Below are positions 34,861-44,258 of a stretch of 64,000 bases of DNA, in pieces. A program made the translations under genes and the position numbers. Origin of the DNA: Apoderus coryli. Lineage: Eukaryota; Arthropoda; Insecta; Coleoptera; Attelabidae. Where the stretch lies: positions 13,433,135 through 13,497,134 of the forward strand of contig OU452202.1 of the NCBI GenBank assembly GCA_911728435.2, in the 5' to 3' direction. Each line of letters starts with the position of its first letter. The first letter of the stretch is position 1. Under the pieces are notes generated by a model. That model saw nothing but the letters and a program-made list of their open reading frames with translations. It made no database searches and had not been told where the DNA came from.

Positions 34861-36561
34861 ATGGCATCCACAAGCAGACGTACCTGTGTAAATCATCCCG
34901 ATGTTTTTTGTTATGTGTGTGGTGAATACACTTTGAAAGAGAGCAGAAAAAGGATTTCTGACTTTGTGAAAAGAGCTTATCTTGCCTATTTTGGCGTTCA
35001 TTTAGGAGATCAAGATAAATCTTGGGCCCCACATTTCATATGTAAAACATGTGTTGAACATTTGCGACAGTGGACAACTGGAAAGAGGAAGTGCCTAAAG
35101 TTTGGTGTACCAATGGTTTGGAGAGAACCGCGGAACCATCATGACGACTGCTATTTTTGTCTCGTTAATATTAAAGGCATAAATAGAAACAATAGACACA
35201 AATGGACATATCCTGATCTAGATTCTGCAAGAAGGCCTGTAGTGCATTCGGAAGAAATACCCGTTCCATCATTCAGCAGTCTACCCAAACTGACAGAAGA
35301 TGATACAGAAACATCAACGTCTGACGAAGTTAAAAGAATTCAATCAGAAAACGACAGCGATTTTGAAGCAGATTTAGCAACTCCGCAGTGTTTCAATCAA
35401 GAAGAACTAAACGATCTTATAAGAGACCTGAATCTCTCAAAGGAATCCGCTGAATTACTTGCATCCAGATTAAAAGAAAAAAATCTACTTTGTCGAGGTA
35501 CTAATATTACATTTTATCGTAAAAGAGATAAGGATCTGCTGCCTTTTTTCACTCAGGAAAATGACTTGGTATTCTGTAACAATATAAAAGGGCTCTTAGA
35601 AAAAATGGGTTTGCCTGAATACACTCCAGATGATTGGCGCCTTTTTATTGACAGTTCAAAACGTAGTTTAAAATGTGTTCTTTTACATAACGGTAACAAA
35701 TATGGCTCAATTCCTATTGGTCATTCTACTACCATGAAGGAAGAATATGAAACAATAGCATTAGTTTTGAGAAAAATTAAATACGAAGAACATCAGTGGT
35801 CAATTTGTGTTGATTTAAAAATGATTAACTTCCTCCTTGGACAGCAGAGTGGTTATACAAAATATCCTTGTTTTTTGTGTCTTTGGGACAGCAGAGCTAA
35901 AAATGAGCACTGGGTTAACAAAAATTGGCCTTCAAGAGATGTCATGATTCAAGGAATACAAAACGTGATCAACGAACCTTTGGTTTCAAGAGAAAAAATC
36001 TTACTTCCGCCCTTGCATATCAAGCTAGGCCTAATGAAGCAATTTGTGAAGGCCTTAAATCGAGATGGAAATTGTTTTGGGTATTTGTCACGTAAATTTC
36101 CTGGCATTAGCACGGAAAAACTAAAAGCTGGTATATTTGATGGTCCTCAAATAAGGCAACTTGTTAAAGATCCACAATTCACCACATCAATGAACGAGAC
36201 TGAATCTAACGCTTGGAGTTCATTTGTTCAAGTAGTACAAAATTTTCTTGGCAATCATAAAGCAGACAATTACGTAGAATTAGTGGAAACTATGCTTTCA
36301 AATTTTAATATTCTCGGCTGTAACATGAGTATAAAAGTTCACTACCTCCACAGCCACCTAGATCGTTTTCCAGAAAACTTAGGTGATTGTAGTGAAGAAC
36401 AGGGGGAAAGATTCCACCAGGATATTAAAACTATGGAAGATCGTTATCAAGGACGATGGGATAGCCACATGATGGCGGACTACTGCTGGAGCCTTCAGCG
36501 AGACTGCCCTAGTAAACTCCATTCTAGAAAATCGTATAAAAGAAAATTTTTATGTGATTAG
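34861..36561 (+). CDS. 566-aa putative DDE-type transposase, intact
   Basis: The ORF is open without introns from an ATG in good context (ACAATGG) to TAG. The N-terminus has paired cysteines at C17/C20, C61/C64 and C97/C100, with further C and H residues, suggesting one or two zinc-binding DNA-recognition folds (the first resembles a ZAD-like C2...C2 spacing). A short acidic linker (about 140-180) follows. The central part holds candidate catalytic D264 (LFIDSS) and D318 (SICVDLK), then a G-Y-x-K-Y-P-C-x-x-C knuckle (C337, C340, H350) and PPLHIKLG (H386). The C-terminal part has HYLHSHLDRFPENLG and SEEQGERFHQD with candidate E512/E513/E516. A D...D...CxxC...H...E order is known for CMC/Chapaev-like transposases. 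I know this protein only as an unnamed, often multicopy family in invertebrate genomes, so the transposase role is inferred from the TIRs, duplication and residue layout. Confidence 0.72.
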   Translation: MASTSRRTCVNHPDVFCYVCGEYTLKESRKRISDFVKRAYLAYFGVHLGDQDKSWAPHFICKTCVEHLRQWTTGKRKCLKFGVPMVWREPRNHHDDCYFCLVNIKGINRNNRHKWTYPDLDSARRPVVHSEEIPVPSFSSLPKLTEDDTETSTSDEVKRIQSENDSDFEADLATPQCFNQEELNDLIRDLNLSKESAELLASRLKEKNLLCRGTNITFYRKRDKDLLPFFTQENDLVFCNNIKGLLEKMGLPEYTPDDWRLFIDSSKRSLKCVLLHNGNKYGSIPIGHSTTMKEEYETIALVLRKIKYEEHQWSICVDLKMINFLLGQQSGYTKYPCFLCLWDSRAKNEHWVNKNWPSRDVMIQGIQNVINEPLVSREKILLPPLHIKLGLMKQFVKALNRDGNCFGYLSRKFPGISTEKLKAGIFDGPQIRQLVKDPQFTTSMNETESNAWSSFVQVVQNFLGNHKADNYVELVETMLSNFNILGCNMSIKVHYLHSHLDRFPENLGDCSEEQGERFHQDIKTMEDRYQGRWDSHMMADYCWSLQRDCPSKLHSRKSYKRKFLCD

Positions 36562-36594
36562 TGACTAATGTAATTATGTAAATTAAGTTTTTGC

Positions 36595-36600
36595 AATAAA
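36595..36600 (+). promoter_or_regulatory. Polyadenylation signal of the 566-aa ORF
   Basis: AATAAA lies 34 bases after the stop codon, inside the element and before the right TIR. Confidence 0.6.
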
Positions 36601-36816
36601 TACTTAAATCCATGTGTCTTTGTTTTTTTTAACTGTCAATAGTAATATTATATATTATAACAGTTATAACGTAAATTATATACACAATTTTTTAAAAAAT
36701 CTCAAAAACTAGATCTGATAGACAAAATCTGAGAACCTTTTTACATTCTGCATCCAAAAATTACTCAGGAACAGTTAAAAAATCGCAGGCACCAAAATGT
36801 GTGTTGGCCTGTGTTA

Positions 36817-38465
36817 TTTATTCATAGCTGATATTATATAGTGTATTACGTAGTTTAAAATTACAGAACATTTTAGTTTTCTCAACGCTTAACTTTTAAA
36901 TAAATAAAATCAATAAAACTTACCATACAATTCAACCAAAAATGAGGGAACAATGTCTATGCACAGGACACTTGGTAACGTTGCAACTTAGCTCGCACTA
37001 TAGCCACAGTTTATCCTCCCGAAAATTGAAAATATTTTTTTTTAATTTTTATTTAAAAAAATTATTTTAATGAAAAAAATTAACCTTGCACAAGTGAAGT
37101 ATAGCAATAATACAAAAAACAATTTTTTACTTTTGCGAGGGACTTTTAGGGACTTTATCACGTTTGGCCAGCCAGTGTCCGATATACTTATACTAACCCC
37201 CACTTAAAAAAGCAAAATGAAGAAGATGATGGTATTCGCAAAAAAATAGCAAGCCGCGAATCGCGAAAAGAAAAACAAATGCGTAACGTCATAAATAATC
37301 CGCGCATCTTGATTCGTCCAACAACAGTAAGTAGTATCAGTTGACGAGCATTTGTTTTTCTTATTTCGTTCTTTTGTTATTAGTATTACAGTGTACTGGA
37401 TTATTTATAAATAAATCAGTTTTATTTTATTTGGCTGATATAATAGTATGTAATAGAAAATGTCATTCGGGCTTATCGCTAAACATAATTTTAATTGGAT
37501 TGTAATTAAAATTGCAGATTGTGTTGATATATTTTTTTAATAAGCAAAATAATAAAATAGGAGATGCATTGCATATAAGTGTTTGATTAATAACTCTGGC
37601 TAACTAGGTAGTTTTATAAATTAATTGAAAATTTTTGTGGTCATATTTTTTTTTTAATTATTTTGCTTTAAAAGTTGCAATGTGAATAAATGCCTGATGT
37701 TTTAGATCTATAATGTGTTATATTTGAAAATTAAGTTAGTTAGTAGTTGAGTTACATTTTTCGAACTTTGAGGTAAAAAAACTGTTGAAAAGTTTCAAGT
37801 TATAACGATTATTCTGTCTATATCTAAAGTTTTTACTCAGACTGTGTATGATACACATGGAAGACATTTATTTATTTTAGCCATTTTAAAATGAACTGAT
37901 CACAGATTTTGTGTTGTGGTATACTCCTTAAAAGCGCAGCAGGATATAATGTAGTATAAAAGTCAATCCACTTTAATAATAGACGAAAAGAGTTCCGAGG
38001 ATTCGGAAAAGAAAAACATAATTGAAACTGGTTTTCTCTTCCGAATTCTGTGAATGCATTATGTCTCAGTGTGTCCACGTTAAGGACTTACCACCCTTGT
38101 AACTTTTTTTTGTGTTGACGGATTTTGATAAACTTTTTCTTGTTAGGTAGGTATGTATTCAAAATGTACATTAAACTAAATTGCATAAAGTATTATTAGG
38201 GATTTTTCTAGAAAAAAACGGGTAACGGATTCTTATTTAGGATGTCGTAAAACCCAAATGTATCAATTTTTAGAGTTCTAAAATACAGAGTGTCCAAGCG
38301 AAATACAACTTCTGTGGAATAAAATTTCTGAAAATCATTTATTATTGGGGGCTATTTAAGGAACACAATTATTAGAATTTTATCGCAAAATTAACAGAAG
38401 AGCAATTTATAAAAAAAGTTACATTTTAGTATTCGTCCTCGATTATTCCTAATTACGTTTCTTAA
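36817..38465. other. AT-rich sequence, no gene recognised
   Basis: The only ORF of note (37872-38078, minus) has no family motif. Confidence 0.4.
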
Positions 38466-38570
38466 TTAGTGTATGTATTCTTCCACGATAGCGCCTAAAC
38501 GCTTTAACCAATTAAGCTAAATTTTGGTGTATGAGTTTGGGAGAGTCCTAGGATGAACCCATTAGTTTTT

Positions 38571-39031
38571 ATTGGAATCATGGAATGGAAGCAATGAAAC
38601 TCTGTCACATCCACCAAACTATTTAATTAAAAAAAAAATCCCGAAAAGACATGTTTCGACCCTAGCTAGGGTTATCATCAGTGCAAAGAAAGAACATAAC
38701 TTGAGAATTTTTAATTCCTAATTACATAATGGTAGTTAACAAATTAATGGACGACCATTACAATGCCTCAAGCATAATAAATTTGTATTTTTCTTTTTAT
38801 ACATATGTATTTTCATAATAATTATAATTTTAAAATCCAAATCAATCAATGATATATAAAAAGAAAAATATAAATCTATTATGCCATTTCCACTAAGTTG
38901 TAACTGATGATGACCCTATAGCTTGTCTTTTCGAAAATTTTTTTTTAAACTTAAATAATTTGGTGTATGTGACAGAGTTTCATTACTATCCAATAAATTG
39001 AACATCCACAGTAATATGGACTACTTTATGA
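38571..39031. mobile_element. 461-bp PLE insertion with inverted halves and an 11-12 bp target duplication
   Basis: CCATTAGTTTTT occurs at 38559-38570 and again at 39032-39043. The uninterrupted R3 copy at 12 kb has a single copy of the ATTAGTTTTT core on its minus strand. The two halves are inverted relatives (AATGAAACTCTGTCACAT and CACCAAA-TATTTAA shared), each with a hammerhead-like region. The right end next to the duplication reads TATGGACTACTTTATGA, and nearly the same end closes the large PLE palindrome at 48957. No ORF. Confidence 0.75.
38653..38681 (-). ncRNA. Hammerhead-like ribozyme motif in the nested PLE
   Basis: On the minus strand: CTGATGA, TA, ACCCTAGCTAGGGT (self-complementary stem II), C, then GAAACATGT. 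The partner in the other half (about 38904-38935, plus) has lost the GAAAC. Confidence 0.55.
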
Positions 39032-39164
39032 CCATTAGTTTTTGGTTGAAATCGCTTTAGCCCTGTGATAGGAGTGGACACAACCGCCGTAGGGATCGAG
39101 TGATACATCATTTTGAAGCATTTTTTATCTACAACGATAAGTTACTTTTAATATTTTCCCCCAT

Positions 39165-39255
39165 AATTCTCTGTTTCGTTCAGCAATTCATATATTTTTG
39201 GTTATATTATATCTTGCCGGGAAAGGTGTGGGGCGACACAACCGATTTTTTTATT
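39165..39255 (+). repeat. SINE-type 3' tail shared with the tRNA-headed SINE
   Basis: TCTGTTTCGTTCAGCAATTC leads into TTATATTATATCTTGCCGGG and GGGGCGACACAACC. The same tail ends the SINE copies at 12001-12244 and 56507-56757. Here it is joined to repeat R3 without a tRNA head. Confidence 0.7.
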
Positions 39256-39565
39256 GTCCCCCAAAGAGAGAAATCTAATGTGTGTAATGTCCATCCAATG
39301 AATAAGAGAACTATTTCTTCCGATCCAACGATTATAGGAGCTTTAAGTCCTGAGATTTTCTAATGGACCGTGAGAAACCCTGTATATGGCTCAGGCTGTC
39401 ATTACTGAAGCATCGTAAATTGAGCAATTTTTGGGCGTCTCGCTAGGGAATTTAAGGGCGACTGTGTTTTGGTTCTTGTAGCAAGTAACCTCGTTTCCGG
39501 CTGCTACAGGGATTCTTTATTTACGTCTTTGTCACTAGATGTCGCTATATACAATTCATGGTCAA

Positions 39566-39857
39566 ATAGTTTTTAACCGAAATGCATTATCCACCATCAA
39601 AGTGGAGTGAGTCTGTTTCAAATAAAAGAAAACAAACAAAAACTTTCGAAGTCAACTCAACACTTTTATTTACTCAATACAAGGTGTTTTCGTGTTTGTG
39701 AGTTGTTTAGAGTTTGATGTTTTCTGTACACAGATGATTGGCAACTGGACTGATGATGGCTTGTTAAGCCGAAACTGGTTTCATCATTGAATTAAATATT
39801 GTGTGGAGTTCACTTGGAAAATTTTTGTTTGTTTTCTTTTATTTGAAATAGTTTTTA
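39566..39857 (+). mobile_element. Short PLE-like insertion with inverted ends and a hammerhead-type motif
   Basis: Bases 39612-39663 (TTTCAAATAAAAGAAAACAA core) are inverted at 39800-39850. AAATAGTTTTTA at 39566-39577 recurs at 39846-39857 and may be the target duplication. A hammerhead-like core lies between. No coding sequence. Confidence 0.6.
39750..39775 (+). ncRNA. Hammerhead-like ribozyme motif
   Basis: CTGATGA, T, GGCTT-GTT-AAGCC (perfect 5-bp stem II), GAAAC, followed by TGGTT. Confidence 0.6.
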
Positions 39858-40015
39858 GCTTAAAGTATTTTCTGTTTCAAAAAAATAAATTCAGGGATGA
39901 ATATTTAAGATAATTTTTTACTAAATCCAATCAAATTACTTAATTTTAAGTCATGTGTCAAATTTCATCCAATCACCTCTGGATTACAGCGATAATAATA
40001 ATTGGTGTTTTTTTT

Positions 40016-41296
40016 ATTAAAAATTAATTAAACGTCAAACTGACAACTGGTTTAAAAATGTCGCGAAGATTTGGTATTGCATCTAACGATGCAATTAATG
40101 ATATTATATCTAATATAGTATACCAAAAAATACAATCAAATCAAAAAAATATGTATGGAAAATATTTCTCGAGTTTTGTGCGACCAGAGAATACGAACTG
40201 AATGCTGAAACGAGTTTGCATAATTTGGGTAATATATTGAAAGATTATGCGGTAAATATGAGAAAAGCTGACGGAACTGAATATAAAGAAGCAACTGTAA
40301 AAACAATTTGGAATACTACGAGTAGGCTACTCCAGGAAAAATAACTCAATGACTTCAAAATTGTATTCTACTCGTTTACCAGTGTGATATTCAAAAATGC
40401 GCGAGATGCAAGAAATGCAAAACGTAAAAGATTACAGCAGAATCCAAACACACGAAAATGCAGTTCATCAAATTTGAGTTCAAGTGATTTGGCTAGAATC
40501 ATTGGATTATGGGATGAATGTACACCAGGTTTACAAAAATTTTTTTACCATATTGTAGCTGTTGAGTTAGCTTGGCGAGGTGGTGAACCAGCTGATTGCC
40601 TTATAGATTATTTGACGATTGAAAAAAATAATGATGGAACACCAACCAACAGAATTGAATACAATCCAATATTCAGTAAAACATGACAAGGAGGATCGAA
40701 AAGTTGTACAAATAGTAAGTGGCTTGTTCCAAATATTGCAAACGAAAGTGCATGCCCTGTTCGGTTATTCCATAAATTATTGTCCAAAAGGGTGAAAAAT
40801 ATTACTTCCAATTGCCTATTCTTGAGACCAAATTGTTTCTGGAAATCCGAAAGTGACACATGGTTTGACAATATACCGGTAGGCAAGAACACAATTAATA
40901 TGTGGACCAAATGATCCGCGCAAGTTATTGGTTTGGACACTAAGTGTAAAAAGATATCCAATCATTCGAACAGATCAACTGCAGTTAGCCATTTGGCAAA
41001 TAAAGGAATTCCTGAACCGCAATTAATAAAAATAACAGGACATAGCAGCTCTAATTCAATTAAACCGTACTTGAATATTAACCAAGAACGCCATAGTGAA
41101 ATAATCAACACCATGCGAGGAATTTCTTCAACAGTGGAAATTAACAATCCGTCAACTTCAGCAAACTGTTCTTCCAATTTAACATTTACCAATTGTACTT
41201 TTCACAACTGTAGTTTTAAATAAAAATGAATAATATTTGTTTGATTAAAACTAATACATTTTGTATTGAAAATTATTAAACGTCAGATTGACAATC
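40016..41296 (+). mobile_element. Crypton-like tyrosine-recombinase element bounded by direct repeats
   Basis: A direct repeat of about 30 bp (AACGTCAAACTGACAA core at 40031-40046, AACGTCAGATTGACAA at 41279-41294, preceded on both sides by an ATTAAAAATTA-like stretch) encloses the recombinase pseudogene. There are no inverted ends. YR elements integrate by recombination without the TIR and duplication layout of DDE transposons, so direct repeats at the edges fit, though a chance or later duplication is possible. Confidence 0.6.
40058..41223 (+). pseudogene. Tyrosine recombinase (Crypton-type), broken by stops and a frameshift
   Basis: Starting at ATG 40058 the gene can be followed to TAA at 41221-41223 with a frameshift near 40190 and stops near 40344, 40684 and 40912. 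The N-terminal SAM-like region (ETSLHNLGNILKDYAVNMRK, ATVKTIWNTTSRLLQE) is followed by a basic linker and the catalytic domain. VELAWRGGEP carries the first catalytic Arg, NHSNRSTAVSHLANKG has the H-x-x-R box, ITGHSSSNSIKPYL has the second His (GHSS) and the candidate nucleophile Tyr. All five expected positions (R, H, R, H, Y) are therefore still visible despite the breaks. The AELAWRGGE and GHSSSNSIKPYL spellings match the family of insect Crypton-like or ZMYM-associated recombinases I remember. It is not a functional gene as it stands. Confidence 0.8.
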
Positions 41297-42193
41297 AAAT
41301 TTTTGATATCTACAAAGTAAAAAATTATCTTATCGAATACTCCTCGGGCCTTGATAAATACTTAAAATTTTGTCATAGAGAATGCCGAAAGCGTGTTGCT
41401 TGATAATAGCCCTCGGCGGACAAAATTATCTAGGTATTACCAAGACCCTAGGGGTATTACTCTATGTATAGCAGACATTAAATTCCTCTAGTCTTAGTAT
41501 AATTATTATTGCAATTAAGAAATTTTAAAAGAAGCATTAATTTAAAAAATTGAAATTCATTAATCAAGAAAATTATCTGTTCAGTTACAAGTTGTAGTTA
41601 CATTTAAACCTTGGTTTCGTAATTAAAAAAGGAAACACAAGGAATAATATCGCCTAAGGATTATGCACCGTAATATGCGTACCTCATACCAGCTTAATTT
41701 TAATTAAAAATGATTCATTTCTAATTACCTATTTAAAATTATTATTATTAATTCAATGCGAGAAAAGAAAATGAGAGCTTAGGTAAACGATCCATGTGCG
41801 AGAACACGATATTTATAATAAGATTAAGTTAATAATGCGTTTATTACCAACAAACATGACCAAATATAAATAAAGTCGCTATTGGCCTTGCATTTAGAAC
41901 AAGTTCTCGGTCGAGTGGTGGTATCACTGAACTCTGAATGCAAAATTGTTATGTTTTGTGTCTGACCTAAGAAAACCTTTGGCAATTTTCACAGCACTGT
42001 TAATAATAATTGTTATTATTATTATTCGAACGTTTCAATGGTTAATTATTGTGTTCATTTGTCGAATTTTATAGACGTATTAATTATTCGTTAATGATAC
42101 GAGTATAATATTTCCAACATATTTTTCTTATTAAACTGGGCCAGAAATGTTTAGAAACACATATTCCATTATCAGTGGCTTAATAGAACCTTA
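41297..42193. other. AT-rich sequence, no gene recognised
   Basis: Nothing recognisable. Short ATT runs near 42010-42030 only. Confidence 0.4.
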
Positions 42194-42195
42194 TA

Positions 42196-43207
42196 CAGGG
42201 TGTCCCACCAGCAACTAAATCGATCTGTATATGGAAAACTATACATAGGAGAATTTTGAAAATTTCGTTTCGTGTAACTATGTCGACTGGGCAGACGAGT
42301 TAAAATAGTTATATGTTATTGACACTTCCGGTTATACAGAATTAGGTGTCAACTTGCTTATTTCCAATAAAACAGTCTTACCGTTTACAAAAAATTGTTC
42401 TTTTAACCGATACAATTTGCATTATTGTAGTAATGAAAATGAGGATAAGTATAATAGAGAACAGAATTTTCAGGAATCTTGGCATTTCAATGTTGATTGC
42501 GCAATCAGCAACGACAGCTTTGTGACATTGAAATTTTATCAAGAAAATTTAAATGGTAAGCTAAGAATTTGAATTATTATTCCTTACGCACAATATTCTT
42601 ACTATATTTGCCCATGACGGCTATTTGAACATATTGCTTGATTTGGACGTCAACTATTTAGAAAATTTGGGACTCGCTGATTATAGAAACATTTTTTGTC
42701 AACATGATGGCGCATCTCCACATGATGGGCAGCTACAATTAATTAAATTTCAAACTCATATCACTATTGTAATAGAAAAATGTAAATTTGTCAATATCAG
42801 TTTGTGGGATAGATAGAGATATTTAAAAATTTGTTTCAATTTGGTTTTAAATTAAATTATTAAAGCTTTCATATAATAAAAACATGTTATTATTCTTTAT
42901 TCTGAATACGTCATTTTTCACATAAAATTTCAAATATTTCGAAAACGGCTGGCGATAGGTATGACACATTATGCATGGAATATGTTTAGAATTTCAAGGA
43001 GAATCCAAAAAAAATATATTTTATATAGGGTCGTATTTGAAATATGGAAGTTGACACCCATTACCGGTATAACCGGAAGTACTAGATTCTTGAAAACATT
43101 TTAGCCGAATTGGTCCCGTCAACCTACCGACAACACCAGATTTTGAGATTGTTCCACTGTGAAGTTTCTCCATAATCGATCGAATCTCTTCCTGGTGGGA
43201 CACCCGG
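42196..43207 (+). mobile_element. Decayed mariner-related transposon (1.0 kb) with CAGGGTGTCCCACCAG ends
   Basis: The left end is CAGGGTGTCCCACCAG and the right end, reversed, is CCGGGTGTCCCACCAGG. TA flanks both (42194-42195, 43208-43209). CTTCCGGTTATA occurs near the left end and TATAACCGGAAG near the right. The interior holds a broken transposase. A right-hand fragment of the same element is at 50790-51047. Confidence 0.78.
42354..42816 (+). pseudogene. Internal fragment of the DDE transposase of this element
   Basis: The first frame (42354-42572) reads SFNRYNLHYCSNEN, then NFQESWHFNVDCAIS and FYQENLNGKL, corresponding to the stretch between the first and second catalytic aspartates in mariner-related transposases. 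After a break the second frame (42625-42816) reads YLENLGLADYRNIFCQHDGA followed by SPH, which is the Q-x-D-G-A-x-x-H box with the second aspartate. The first Asp (T-D-E box) is destroyed and the third (P-D-x-x-P-x-D) is gone. Confidence 0.72.
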
Positions 43208-43209
43208 TA

Positions 43210-43751
43210 TATAGGCGTTATAAAAGCTTTTATTTTATTGATAAATTTTGCAATTAGTTAATGTTTTAAATTCACAAACATTTTTTAAGTAGACAACACT
43301 ACTCTCCGAACTGCTGTCATTTCCAGTATTTCTCCAAAGAACCAGTTTTTTGCAAATCATGATGACTTATTACAAAATTCTTATTTGTTATGATAATCCT
43401 ATTTACGATATATACTACATATTACATTTAATATTACATGATGAGTGTTATTTTCTAGATATAATAAGCTACCTACTTATTTATATTATACATTCTATAA
43501 TACTTTAATACCCATTCATTCAACAGGCCACTGTTACAAAGATCGATGTTGGTACAACACCTTTTAGATCAGATTTAAGTGCCGTATCATTAGGTAATTT
43601 ATGTACGGTTGTCAATGTAATTGGTTCAATTAAATATGTGTAGTACTACGTTAATGCTGTCCTAGGTAATAAAGGGAAAATATATATAGTATTCGAATAT
43701 TTATAATAATAAATTATAACGATAAAGAAAACGATTTTTGCTCTACAAAAT
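43210..43751. other. AT-rich sequence, no gene recognised
   Basis: Begins with ATAGGCGTTATAA, a flank also found after the related fragment at 51047. Otherwise nothing recognisable. Confidence 0.4.
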
Positions 43752-43847
43752 ACTTATATATATAATACAAAGCAAATACAATCGTCACCTCCACAAATTC
43801 TTTTTCTTTTTTTTATTTGTAAAATATATTTAAAATACAACATACAT

Positions 43848-43876
43848 GTTTCGAGGATTTAGATCCTCATCATCAG
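43848..43876 (-). ncRNA. Hammerhead-like ribozyme motif, left PLE arm
   Basis: On the minus strand: CTGATGA, T, GAGGAT-CTAA-ATCCTC (perfect 6-bp stem II), GAAACATGT. It lies in the non-coding 3' part, about 380 bases after the ORF end. Confidence 0.65.
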
Positions 43877-44258
43877 TGTTAACCTACAATTAGTACAAAC
43901 AAAAGATATTACAAAGTGTCGAGTTGTGTAATACAATAGTTGACCTACCCAGTGTATCAAGATTATCATTCTCCTTTATTAAGGTGTTCAATATAAAAAA
44001 TCATAGTTAAAATGACTATAAACGGACACACACAAGACACATATATTTAAAATAATATTCTGAATGAAATGCACAATAATATTTCTTATTTTCAACAAAT
44101 ACATTTAGCGATATCTATACAAAGATAAGAGATTAGAGAAAAAAAAAAACGGTGTAGCAAAGTTTAATAGATACTCGTATTCTTATTGACAATACCAATT
44201 TGCACACAAGTAGGTGTTGTATTAAAATATTGCGAAGGAAATATTTAAAAGCAGAACT

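Larger units (their letters stand above)
34402..36813 (+). mobile_element. Apparently intact DNA transposon, CACAGG ends, TTA duplication
   Basis: The left end reads CACAGGCCAACA and the right end, reversed, reads the same. Further in, TTGGTGCC and then CAGATTTTxTCTATCAG-TCTAGTTTTTGAGAT are matched at both ends, giving imperfect TIRs of about 125 bp. TTA flanks the element on both sides (34399-34401 and 36814-36816). A CAC start with a 3-bp duplication fits the CACTA/Mirage/Chapaev supergroup. The interior holds one uninterrupted ORF with its own polyadenylation signal, so the copy may be recent. Confidence 0.78.
38466..39255 (-). repeat. Dispersed repeat R3, copy 2, split by a PLE insertion
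   Basis: The two outer parts match 12300-12690 in inverted orientation (TATTCTTCCACGATAGCGC, CTAAATTTTGGTGTATGAG, then after the insert AGTTTTTGGTTGAAATCGCT and TCGAGTGATACATCATTTTG). The left end of the repeat on its own strand continues into the SINE-type tail at 39165-39255. Confidence 0.75.

Noticed and set aside
34861..36561. Host zinc-finger gene rather than a transposon gene
   Set aside because: The matched ends and TTA duplication around a single-exon ORF favour a transposon. A domesticated copy remains possible and is stated in the entry.
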